From NCBI RefSeq assembly GCF_002953135.1, contig NZ_CP026372.1, positions 2,294,001 through 2,358,000 of the forward strand: a DNA stretch of 64,000 bases. The letters run 5' to 3'. Below, in pieces: positions 8,731 through 16,005 of the stretch. The notes below the pieces were generated by a model. The model was not told the origin of the DNA. It saw only the letters and a program-made list of their open reading frames with translations, and searched no databases. Positions within the stretch are counted from its first letter, which is position 1; each line of letters starts with the position of its first letter. This DNA is from Sphingobium sp. SCG-1 (GTDB lineage Bacteria; Pseudomonadota; Alphaproteobacteria; Sphingomonadales; Sphingomonadaceae). Position numbers and translations under genes: made by a program.

Positions 8731-9270
8731 TCAGGCGGCAGATTGCGCCTTCAGCCAATCCAGAACAGGCTCAGGCCGAGTCTCGCCATAGGGGTCTTCG
8801 TCGGTGCCTTCGTCGTTGATGCCCGGTTCCTCGAACCAGGCGACGATCTTCCCGTCATCGACGACCATCGCATAGCGCCAGCTACGATCGCCAAAGCCCA
8901 GGTGATCCTTCTTGATGAGCATCCCCATGCGGCGCGTGAAGTCGCCCGAGCCATCGGGCAGCAGCTTCACGTTCTTGACGCCCAAATGCTTGCCCCATTG
9001 GTACATGACGAACGCGTCGTTGACGGAGATGCAATATACATCATCGACACGCAGCGCCTTGAAGTCATCGTAGAAGCGCTCGAACGCCGGGCACTGTTCG
9101 GTGGAGCATGTCGGCGTGAATGCGCCGGGTAGTGAGAAGACGACTACACGCTTCCCCTTGAACAAATCTCCCGTCTGGACGTCCTGCCAGCGGAAGGGAT
9201 TGGGACCGCCAACGCTTTCGTCGCGCACGCGCGTCTTGAGCGTTACGTCAGGAACCGTTCGATTGAGCAT
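8731..9270 (-). CDS. Peroxiredoxin (Prx5-like, redoxin family)
   Basis: A 179-residue thiol peroxidase that reduces hydroperoxides. The peroxidatic cysteine is C55 in PGAFTPTC, with another cysteine at C60 (STEQC). The core FSLPGAF, VYCISVNDAFVM and WRYAMVVDDGKI is typical of the Prx5/hybrid group, which usually takes electrons from glutathione/glutaredoxin; no glutaredoxin domain is fused here. The ATG at 9270 has a good Shine-Dalgarno sequence (AAAAGGAGA); a TTG at 9288 lies upstream of that site and is not the start. A second, shorter member of the family is at 36257-36739. The 2'-5' ligase-like gene follows closely, possibly overlapping, so the two are probably cotranscribed. Confidence 0.9.
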   Translation of the reverse strand: MLNRTVPDVTLKTRVRDESVGGPNPFRWQDVQTGDLFKGKRVVVFSLPGAFTPTCSTEQCPAFERFYDDFKALRVDDVYCISVNDAFVMYQWGKHLGVKNVKLLPDGSGDFTRRMGMLIKKDHLGFGDRSWRYAMVVDDGKIVAWFEEPGINDEGTDEDPYGETRPEPVLDWLKAQSAA

Positions 9271-9433
9271 GAAGTCTCCTTTTATCAAGATGAAATTCTT
9301 GGACCGTCGGCCGGTGCATGTTCTGGCATAAAGCAGAAGCCGGAACGACGTTCAACTTGCCAACATAAAGTGGCCGACATCCTTCTCGAAATAGGTTGCG
9401 CGGATTCCGGTTCCAGCGCCACAAGGTGATGGC

Positions 9434-9484
9434 GACATATTTTCTACTTGCAATATGTCCGAGCCGTTGCAGTAATGTTGCAGT
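9434..9484. promoter_or_regulatory. Inverted and direct repeats upstream of the ATP-grasp/Anbu operon
   Basis: GACATATT (9434-9441) and AATATGTC (9452-9459) form a perfect 8-base inverted repeat with a 10-base spacer, in an otherwise GC-rich context. Just downstream GTTGCAGT occurs twice (9466-9473 and 9477-9484), 11 bases or about one helical turn apart. Both lie 45-95 bases before the operon start at 9529, in the likely promoter region. They could be sites for a dimeric regulator, but no binding protein can be named. Confidence 0.4.
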
Positions 9485-9528
9485 GCACAAGGGGTCGATC
9501 ATGACGCCGGTAGCGGAAGGAAATGTGA

Positions 9529-10938
9529 TTGCCCTTCTACGAGATGCTGGATGGCCAGAACGGTGTCCGCGAATGCTATGCGGAGGTGCAAAGCTGGGTC
9601 CAGCGAACGGGCATTGCAGGTCTCAATCGCAGACTCGAGGAAGCCGAGGCGATCTTTCGGCGCATCGGCATCACCTTTGCCGTTTATGGGGAAGGCGGCG
9701 ACCCGGAGCGGCTGATCCCGTTCGATCTCCTGCCACGCATATTCACGGCGCGCGAATGGCGCACGCTGGACCGCGGCATTCGCCAGCGCACACGCGCGCT
9801 GAATGCCTTCCTCCACGATGTGTACCATCGCGGCGAAATTATTCGCGCCGGGATCATCCCCAGTGAGATCATCTATAACAACAGTGCCTACAAGCCCGAA
9901 ATGGTGGGGTTTTCGCCGCCGGGGAAGGTTTACAGCCATATAGTCGGTATCGACATCGTGCGGACGGCTCCCGACCGTTTTGAGGTGCTGGAGGATAATT
10001 GCCGGACCCCCTCGGGCGTGTCCTACATGCTGGAAAACCGCGATATCATGACGCGGATGTTCCCCGACCTGTTCGCGCAGGGGATCGTCGCGCCGGTGGA
10101 CGATTATCCGGCTGAGCTACTGAAAAGCCTCAAGGAAGTCGCGCCGCCCGCGTGCAAGGGTGATCCGGTAGTCGTGGTTCTGACGCCGGGATCATTGAAC
10201 AGCGCCTATTACGAACACAGCTTCCTCGCCGACCTGATGGGCGTTGAGCTGGTCGAGCCGATGGACCTGTTCGTGCAGGACGGGCGCGTATGGATGAAGA
10301 CGACCGGCGGGCCGACTGCCGTCGATGTCATCTATCGCCGGATCGATGACGAGTATCTCGATCCGCTCGCGTTCAATCCGGACAGCCTGCTTGGCATCCC
10401 CGGCATCTTCAACGTCTATCGGAACGGCGGGGTGACCTTGTGCTCGGCTCCGGGCGCGGGGATCGCAGATGACAAGGCGGTCTATACTTATGTGCCGGAC
10501 ATGATCCGCTTTTACCTTGGCGAAGAGCCGGTGCTGGCGAATATTCAGACGTGGCAGTGCGCAAAGGCGAACGAATGCGCTTATGTTCTGGAGCATCTGC
10601 ACGAACTCGTGGCGAAGGAAGTGCATGGATCAGGCGGTTACGGCATGCTGATCGGGCCGAAGTCTACGGCGCAGGAAATCGAAGCCTATGCCGCGCGCAT
10701 CCGGGCGAACCCGTCCGAATTCATTGCCCAGCCCACGCTCGATCTTTCGACCGTGCCTACACTTGGCCCGGCCAGCGTGGTGGAACGCCACGCGGATTTC
10801 CGCCCCTACTGCTTGGTCGGCAAGCAACTGCGCCTCGTTCCGGGCGGCCTGACGCGGGTCGCACTGACCGAAGGCTCGCTGGTGGTGAATTCCAGTCAGG
10901 GGGGCGGGGTGAAGGACACCTGGGTCTTGCAGGATTGA
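9529..10938 (+). CDS. Circularly permuted type 2 ATP-grasp protein
   Basis: A 469-residue member of the circularly permuted ATP-grasp (DUF404/DUF407) family, with GITFAVYGEG, DLLPRIF, FLHDVYH, DNCRTPSGVSYMLENR and HGSGGYGMLIGPKS typical of it. Such enzymes are predicted to be ATP-dependent amide/peptide ligases; the substrate is unknown. First gene of a four-gene operon with an alpha-E protein, a transglutaminase and Anbu, the gene set Aravind and colleagues proposed to make and process a peptide modification. The start is a TTG with GGAAGG 8 bases upstream; a TGA is immediately before it in frame, and the next start is the ATG at 9544. Four bases separate it from the next gene. Confidence 0.9.
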   Translation: MPFYEMLDGQNGVRECYAEVQSWVQRTGIAGLNRRLEEAEAIFRRIGITFAVYGEGGDPERLIPFDLLPRIFTAREWRTLDRGIRQRTRALNAFLHDVYHRGEIIRAGIIPSEIIYNNSAYKPEMVGFSPPGKVYSHIVGIDIVRTAPDRFEVLEDNCRTPSGVSYMLENRDIMTRMFPDLFAQGIVAPVDDYPAELLKSLKEVAPPACKGDPVVVVLTPGSLNSAYYEHSFLADLMGVELVEPMDLFVQDGRVWMKTTGGPTAVDVIYRRIDDEYLDPLAFNPDSLLGIPGIFNVYRNGGVTLCSAPGAGIADDKAVYTYVPDMIRFYLGEEPVLANIQTWQCAKANECAYVLEHLHELVAKEVHGSGGYGMLIGPKSTAQEIEAYAARIRANPSEFIAQPTLDLSTVPTLGPASVVERHADFRPYCLVGKQLRLVPGGLTRVALTEGSLVVNSSQGGGVKDTWVLQD

Positions 10939-10942
10939 TGCG

Positions 10943-11875
10943 ATGCTGAGCCGGACCGCCGAAAACCTCTACTGGATGGCGCGCTACATGGAACGCGCCG
11001 AATCTACCGCCCGCCTGCTTACCATGGGGCAGCGCATGGCGATCCTTCCGGGCGCGCATCATCGCGACGAGTGGCGATCCGTGGTGCGGGCCACAGGATG
11101 CGAGGAGAACTTCCCCGCCGACGCGCATGTCCGCGAAAGCGAAGTCGTCGGCTATCTGATGCTGGACCCGGAAAATCCGTCCTCGATCCGGTCCTGCCTC
11201 GCCCGAGCTCGCGCCAATGGCAAGTCCGCCCGGACGATGCTGACGCAGGATATGTGGGAGGCGCTCAACGAAGGCTGGCGTAAGCTCGACAGCTATGACC
11301 TTGCCGAGGCGCGGCAGCAATTGCCCTCGCTGATCGACTGGGTGAAAACGCGCGCGATGACGTTCCGTGGCGCCGCCGAAAGCGGCCAGCTGCGCAATGA
11401 GGGACATGATTTCCTGCGCACCGGCGCGGCGCTGGAGCGGGCGCAGATGACGCTGCGGCTGCTGGACGTCAAATATTATGTCCTGCTCCCGGAAACCGAA
11501 GTGATCGGGGGAAATCGCGACCATTATCAATGGACGTCGGTGCTGCACGCCCTGTCCGGGAGCCGCGCCTATCATCATGTCTATGGCGGCGCTTATACGC
11601 CCTGGCAGATCACCGATTTCATCATGCTGAACCGCTTGTTCCCGCGGAGCGTGGCCTATTGCTACGATCAACTGGCGTACCGGCTGAACCGGCTCGCGGG
11701 CTGGCATGATGTGCGGGGCAAGCCGCACGATACCGTTCAGCAGATGGTGGCTGGCCTCGAAAGCATCGACAGCGGCGAGATTTTTCGACGCGGCCTGCAT
11801 GAAACGGTGCAGAGTGGCATTGCTTCGACCGACAGGCTGGCGCTCGAAATAGCCGAGGCCTATCACTTCGGTTGA
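10943..11875 (+). CDS. Alpha-E domain-containing protein
   Basis: A 310-residue, mostly helical protein (DUF403). The opening MLSRTAENLYWMARYMERAE is the diagnostic alpha-E signature, and SYHVYGG-like and LNRLFPRS segments follow in the second half. The biochemical role is not established; it is almost always encoded with the circularly permuted ATP-grasp and transglutaminase genes, so it is thought to work with the ligase, perhaps as a scaffold or substrate-binding partner. It begins 4 bases after the ATP-grasp stop, which implies coupled translation, and is followed by the transglutaminase gene after about 40 bases. Confidence 0.9.
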   Translation: MLSRTAENLYWMARYMERAESTARLLTMGQRMAILPGAHHRDEWRSVVRATGCEENFPADAHVRESEVVGYLMLDPENPSSIRSCLARARANGKSARTMLTQDMWEALNEGWRKLDSYDLAEARQQLPSLIDWVKTRAMTFRGAAESGQLRNEGHDFLRTGAALERAQMTLRLLDVKYYVLLPETEVIGGNRDHYQWTSVLHALSGSRAYHHVYGGAYTPWQITDFIMLNRLFPRSVAYCYDQLAYRLNRLAGWHDVRGKPHDTVQQMVAGLESIDSGEIFRRGLHETVQSGIASTDRLALEIAEAYHFG

Positions 11876-11916
11876 GGCGGACCCCTCCGGGTTGCAGCAA
11901 ATCAGGGCTACCGCGC

Positions 11917-12813
11917 ATGAAGCTTCTTGTCCGCCATCAGACCGTTTACAAGTATGAGGCGGGGTCGAGCCGCGTCGCCATGATGCTGAAGTTGAGGCCT
12001 CGCGATCATATCGGCCAACGGGTGATCGAGTGGGACGTCAGCGTCAACGGCGAGCCGGTGACCAACTTTGCGCGCAATGCTTATGGTGATCATGAGGCGT
12101 TGTGGATACGGCACGACCGCACGGAGAGTGCCACCATTCTCGCCACCGGCTTGGTGGAGACCACCGATACGCTGGGCGTAGTGTCTGGGCTTAATGAACT
12201 GTTCGATCCGCGCCTGTTTCTGCGTGAGACGCCGCTGACCCGACCGTCTTCGGCAATCAGGGGCATGGCGCAGAATGTGGGAGGGGCCGATGTACTCTCC
12301 CGCCTGCATGCTTTGTCTGCTGCGGTGATCGGTCATGTAACCTATCGAACCGGTGCGACGCAGGCGAGCACCACCGCGGCTGAGTCTTTCGCCATTGGCG
12401 CGGGGGTTTGCCAGGACCATGCCCAGATTTTCATTTCTGCTGCCCGTAGCATCGGTGTTCCGGCGCGGTACGTCACCGGCTACCTGCTGGCGCAAGGGGA
12501 GGACGCCCTTCACGAGACCCACGCATGGACGGAGGCGCTGGTGCCGGGATTGGGCTGGATCGGCTTCGACCCCTCCAACCAGATTTGCGTGACGGAGAAT
12601 TATGTCCGGGTCGCCTGCGGGCTCGATGCCGACGATGCCGCGCCGGTGAGAGGGTCCGTGACCGCCGCCGGTTCGATCTGGATTGACGCCGACGTCCGGA
12701 TAGCGCAGGCCAGTGACGACGAACGCGAACAGCAATTGCAGAAGCAACAGCAGCAGCAATTCCAATCCGTTAGCGTGTCGCAGAGTGTGAATGCAGGAGC
12801 CGGGGGGCGATGA
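11917..12813 (+). CDS. Transglutaminase-like cysteine peptidase family protein
   Basis: A 298-residue protein with the bacterial transglutaminase N-terminal beta domain (about 1-100) and the papain-like core. The catalytic triad is C165 (GVCQDHA), H202 (ETHAW) and D218 (GFDPSN). Family members act as proteases or amide hydrolases. The tail (about 270-298) is a low-complexity Gln/Ser stretch with five consecutive Gln, probably disordered. The start was set at the ATG at 11917, giving MKLLVRHQTVYKY, the conserved family beginning; an in-frame start at 11872 would overlap the previous gene. Its TGA overlaps the ATG of the Anbu gene. Confidence 0.9.
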   Translation: MKLLVRHQTVYKYEAGSSRVAMMLKLRPRDHIGQRVIEWDVSVNGEPVTNFARNAYGDHEALWIRHDRTESATILATGLVETTDTLGVVSGLNELFDPRLFLRETPLTRPSSAIRGMAQNVGGADVLSRLHALSAAVIGHVTYRTGATQASTTAAESFAIGAGVCQDHAQIFISAARSIGVPARYVTGYLLAQGEDALHETHAWTEALVPGLGWIGFDPSNQICVTENYVRVACGLDADDAAPVRGSVTAAGSIWIDADVRIAQASDDEREQQLQKQQQQQFQSVSVSQSVNAGAGGR

Positions 12814-13547
12814 CCTATTGTGTAGCAGTGCGGGTAGATGGCGGACTGGTCATGCTGTCCGACACGCGCACCAACGCAGGCATGGACAACATCGCGCGCT
12901 TCCGGAAGACGTTCACCTACGAGGTTCCGGGCGAGCGCGCGATCGCGATCATGTGTTCGGGCAACCTTTCGATTACGCAGGAAGTGAAGAGTTGCCTCTC
13001 ACGCGCCATTAAGGATTCACACGAAGATCCTGGAATTGAGACGGTTTTGAATTGTGCGACGATGCATCGCGCAGCGCAATTGGTGGGCGACGCGATGCGT
13101 ACGATGCAAAGGCGGTATCGCGACACGATCGAGATGCAGGGCGCAGGAGCCGACGCATCGATCCTCGTGGCAGGCCAGCGCAGAGGCGGAAAGCCGCGCC
13201 TGTATCTGGTGTATAGCGCAGGCAACTTCATCGAAGCGACGGCGGAGACGCCCTTTTTTCAGATTGGCGACCATAAATATGGAAAGCCGATCCTCGACCG
13301 CATCATAGAACCCGCCACGTCTCTCGATGAGGCGACAAAGGCCGTCTGTGTGTCCATGGACTCAACTTTACGGTCCAATTTATCCGTCGGCATGCCCCTC
13401 GACCTGACAATCATCGCGCGCAACGAATACACCTTTCGCACACGCTATCGGATAGAGCCCGATGACGAGCAGTTTGCTGCGATCTCGCGCGCCTGGTCCG
13501 CCGCGTTGCGCAAAGGCTTTGAGGATTTGCCCTCGGTCCTTGACTGA
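12810..13547 (+). CDS. Anbu, proteasome-related Ntn-hydrolase peptidase
   Basis: A 245-residue 'ancestral beta subunit' protein related to HslV and 20S proteasome beta subunits. The N-terminus MTYCVAVRVDGGLVMLSDTRTNAGMDNI places Thr second, so removal of Met would expose the nucleophile without a long propeptide; SDTRTNAG and CSGNL are family motifs. Anbu proteins assemble into open helical rings, and their physiological substrates are unresolved. The ATGA overlap with the transglutaminase stop shows translational coupling, and the operon points to one pathway of ligation, processing and proteolysis. No dedicated ATPase unfoldase is encoded nearby, so peptides or unfolded substrates are likely. 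Confidence 0.93.
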   Translation: MTYCVAVRVDGGLVMLSDTRTNAGMDNIARFRKTFTYEVPGERAIAIMCSGNLSITQEVKSCLSRAIKDSHEDPGIETVLNCATMHRAAQLVGDAMRTMQRRYRDTIEMQGAGADASILVAGQRRGGKPRLYLVYSAGNFIEATAETPFFQIGDHKYGKPILDRIIEPATSLDEATKAVCVSMDSTLRSNLSVGMPLDLTIIARNEYTFRTRYRIEPDDEQFAAISRAWSAALRKGFEDLPSVLD

Positions 13548-13629
13548 CGGGACAGAGCGCTGCGCTTGCAACTGTGGCTTGAGCGCTTATTTCGGTTCCA
13601 ACGAATCCCCGAAAATCTGAAAGCGCACC

Positions 13630-14598
13630 ATGACTGCAACGCATTCCACTCGCATGTTAATCCTGGGTTCCGGCCCCGCCGGGCTTTCCGCAGCAATATA
13701 CGGCGCGCGGGCAGGCATGGCGCCGATCGTCGTGCAGGGCATGCAGCCGGGTGGTCAGTTGACGATCACTACGGACGTGGAGAACTATCCCGGCTTCCGT
13801 GATGTGATCCAGGGGCCTTGGCTCATGGAGGAAATGCAGGCGCAGGCCGAGCATGTCGGCGCGCAGATGATGTACGATCAGATCGTCAGCGTGGACCTCA
13901 GCCAGCGCCCGTTCCGCCTGATCGGCGATGGCGGCACCGTCTATTCGGGCGACACTCTGGTCATCGCGACCGGAGCGCAGGCCAAGTGGCTGCACGTCGA
14001 AGGAGAATCGCATCTGGGCGGGAAGGGCGTTTCGGCCTGCGCTACGTGCGACGGCTTCTTCTATCGCGGCAAGAAGGTCGTGGTTATCGGCGGCGGCAAT
14101 ACCGCAGTCGAGGAAGCGCTGTATCTCACCAACCACAGCCATGACGTAACACTAATCCATCGCCGCGATTCGCTGCGGGCCGAGAAAATCCTGCAGGATC
14201 GCCTGTTCGCGCATCCGAGCATCAAGGTCGTCTGGAACAAAGCCGTGGAGCGGTTCGTGGGCGGCGGAGTGCCCGAAGGTCTGGTCGGTGTGGACCTGAT
14301 CGACACAGTGACTGGCGAGAAGTCGCATATCCCGACCGACGGTGCGTTCGTAGCGATCGGGCATCAGCCCGCGACGTCCTTGTTCGAGGGGCTGTTGCCG
14401 ATGGACGAAGGCTATCTGGTCGTGGAGAAGGGCACCAGCCGCACCAGCATTCCCGGCGTGTTTGCGGCAGGAGACGTCAGCGACAAGGTTTATCGTCAGG
14501 CAGTGACGGCGGCAGGCATGGGCTGCATGGCGGCGCTCGATGCCGAGCGTTTCCTGGGTGAAGAGGACTTCGAGACGCTGGCCAAGGCGGCTGAATAG
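13630..14598 (+). CDS. trxB: Thioredoxin-disulfide reductase
   Basis: A 322-residue low-molecular-weight flavoenzyme that reduces thioredoxin with NADPH. The FAD motif is GSGPAG (13-18), the redox pair is CATC (C137, C140) in ACATCDG, the NADPH motif is VVIGGGNTAVEEA, and the second FAD motif is GVFAAGDVSD. The length matches the family. The ATG at 13630 follows a weak Shine-Dalgarno sequence (GAAAG). It is 82 bases downstream of the Anbu gene and may be transcribed separately. A cognate thioredoxin gene (trxA) lies at 50142. Confidence 0.96.
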   Translation: MTATHSTRMLILGSGPAGLSAAIYGARAGMAPIVVQGMQPGGQLTITTDVENYPGFRDVIQGPWLMEEMQAQAEHVGAQMMYDQIVSVDLSQRPFRLIGDGGTVYSGDTLVIATGAQAKWLHVEGESHLGGKGVSACATCDGFFYRGKKVVVIGGGNTAVEEALYLTNHSHDVTLIHRRDSLRAEKILQDRLFAHPSIKVVWNKAVERFVGGGVPEGLVGVDLIDTVTGEKSHIPTDGAFVAIGHQPATSLFEGLLPMDEGYLVVEKGTSRTSIPGVFAAGDVSDKVYRQAVTAAGMGCMAALDAERFLGEEDFETLAKAAE

Positions 14599-14607
14599 GC
14601 CTTCGGT

Positions 14608-14913
14608 TCAGCGTCCGGTTTTCATCCGGGCAAAAGCGAGCAAGCTACCGAAGGTTTCGAATGTTTCGCCGTCCACATCGTCATCCTCGATGATGATGTG
14701 GAGGCGATCCTCCATCTCCGTAAGAAGTCCTGCGACCGCCATCGAATCCAGTTCCGGCAATGCGCCGAACAAAGGAGTGGTATCGTCGAACGCCGCGACC
14801 CTCTCGCCGCTCAAGGACAAGATGTCCTTCAGTATCTCCCTGAGCTGCGTGTCGAGCGCATCCTCCGCCTTGCGGGAGTCGGACGCGGGCGCGGAGTGGC
14901 TTTCGGCTGTCAT
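14608..14913 (-). CDS. Acyl carrier protein
   Basis: A 101-residue carrier protein. The attachment serine for phosphopantetheine is S57 in PELDSMAV, preceded by a long acidic-to-polar N-terminal extension (about 1-20). It lies 13 bases after the stop of the GNAT/FemAB-like gene on the same strand, so the two form an operon. With the divergent AMP-dependent ligase and decarboxylase genes it probably serves the exosortase-associated module, carrying an activated acid rather than fatty-acid intermediates. Translation was taken from the ATG at 14913; an earlier start would overlap the upstream gene. It converges on trxB. Confidence 0.85.
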   Translation of the reverse strand: MTAESHSAPASDSRKAEDALDTQLREILKDILSLSGERVAAFDDTTPLFGALPELDSMAVAGLLTEMEDRLHIIIEDDDVDGETFETFGSLLAFARMKTGR

Positions 14914-14926
14914 GACGCCTCGCGCC

Positions 14927-15976
14927 CTATCGCCTGAACAGGCGTCCGACAAGACCGGAAATGTATGATCGGCAGGCGGGTATCCACGCTGATACGAAAC
15001 GCGGGTTCCAAGCATCGAGCCGATAGAGGGTTCGCCGGCTTTCCATCCAGTCTAACTTGTAAGCATTATTTCCGGTGCCATAGTCGATGCGCAACACCTT
15101 ATCGCGATCAATGGCCTCGCGGAACATATAATGGCTGAGCAACGTGCCCGGCGATTGGGCATCGAAGGCAGCATCGTGCGCCAGCTTGTGGATCAAGGCG
15201 ACGTTCCGATCAATAGTCCAAAGCTGAACCGCGACAGGAATGCCATCCTTCCGCGCGAAACCCAGCCTCAGTGTACCCGCGCGCCCTTGGGCATCCGCAA
15301 GTTCCCGTAGGAAGGCATAATGTGGTTCCGGCGCTTTCCAGCTCTTTCCATAAATGCTCAGATAATCCGCCCACAACGCATCGGTGACGGCATGGTGCAC
15401 CTCAAAAGCGAAAGGATCGCCGCGACCTCTGCGTTTAACGAGCGTGCGCACTGCACCTGGGCGGCCTGACCAATATTCGGCGAAAGTTCGTCCTTTGATG
15501 TCCAGGAAATGATTGATGCCCATTGCTCGCGCAACGGCGAACCAGCCCGTGGATCGCAAGGCGTTGAGTATCAGGTCCAGCGTGCCATCGTCGGCGGTCA
15601 CGGGGTAGAGGTTGATCCGCGAAACGCGCTTCGCCAGCCTTTGCATGATGGCCGCGACAAGACGCCGGCGCGTTGCCACATCGGGATCGCCATTGAACAC
15701 CGGACGAAAACCGAAGCTGTACCAGTTGGATATCGCTGTCCGCCGCCGCCCCACGGTTGCGGCAAGATACAGCCATGCTCGCGCTTCGCCTTCCTCAACA
15801 TGGAGTATATCCGCTGCTGACTCTGGCATGCAGTGGCGGTGGAGCGCCTCAAGCCACTGAAAACTTTCGAACAGGGAGGTCTGAGACATATGGTCCAGCG
15901 CATCGGCGGCATGACGTTGCGCTTCGACGAAGCTGCGATATTCCCATCGCGTCTGCAAAAGACTATCTCCGCCCAT
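14927..15976 (-). CDS. GNAT/FemAB-like acyltransferase, exosortase-associated module
   Basis: A 349-residue protein of the double-GNAT (FemAB-like, acetyltransferase_6) type. Useful landmarks are RTLVKRRGR in the middle, DYLSIYGKSWKAPEPHY and, near the C-terminus, AHDAAFDAQSPGTLLSHYMF followed by RIDYGTGNNAYKLDWM, which fit the acyl-binding GNAT core. It probably transfers an acyl or aminoacyl group from the carrier protein encoded next to it. It is divergent from the acyl-CoA ligase gene (29 bases between starts), so the two share a promoter region. The ATG at 15976 lacks a clear Shine-Dalgarno sequence; an internal ATG at 15889 is possible. Confidence 0.78.
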   Translation of the reverse strand: MGGDSLLQTRWEYRSFVEAQRHAADALDHMSQTSLFESFQWLEALHRHCMPESAADILHVEEGEARAWLYLAATVGRRRTAISNWYSFGFRPVFNGDPDVATRRRLVAAIMQRLAKRVSRINLYPVTADDGTLDLILNALRSTGWFAVARAMGINHFLDIKGRTFAEYWSGRPGAVRTLVKRRGRGDPFAFEVHHAVTDALWADYLSIYGKSWKAPEPHYAFLRELADAQGRAGTLRLGFARKDGIPVAVQLWTIDRNVALIHKLAHDAAFDAQSPGTLLSHYMFREAIDRDKVLRIDYGTGNNAYKLDWMESRRTLYRLDAWNPRFVSAWIPACRSYISGLVGRLFRR

Positions 15977-16005
15977 GAACGTCGCGATAAAGAGGAAGTC
16001 TGGAT

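Noticed and set aside
12720..12770. Gln codon run as a repeat expansion
   Set aside because: Only a few CAG/CAA codons in mixed order; not a tandem repeat in the DNA, so listed just as a protein feature.
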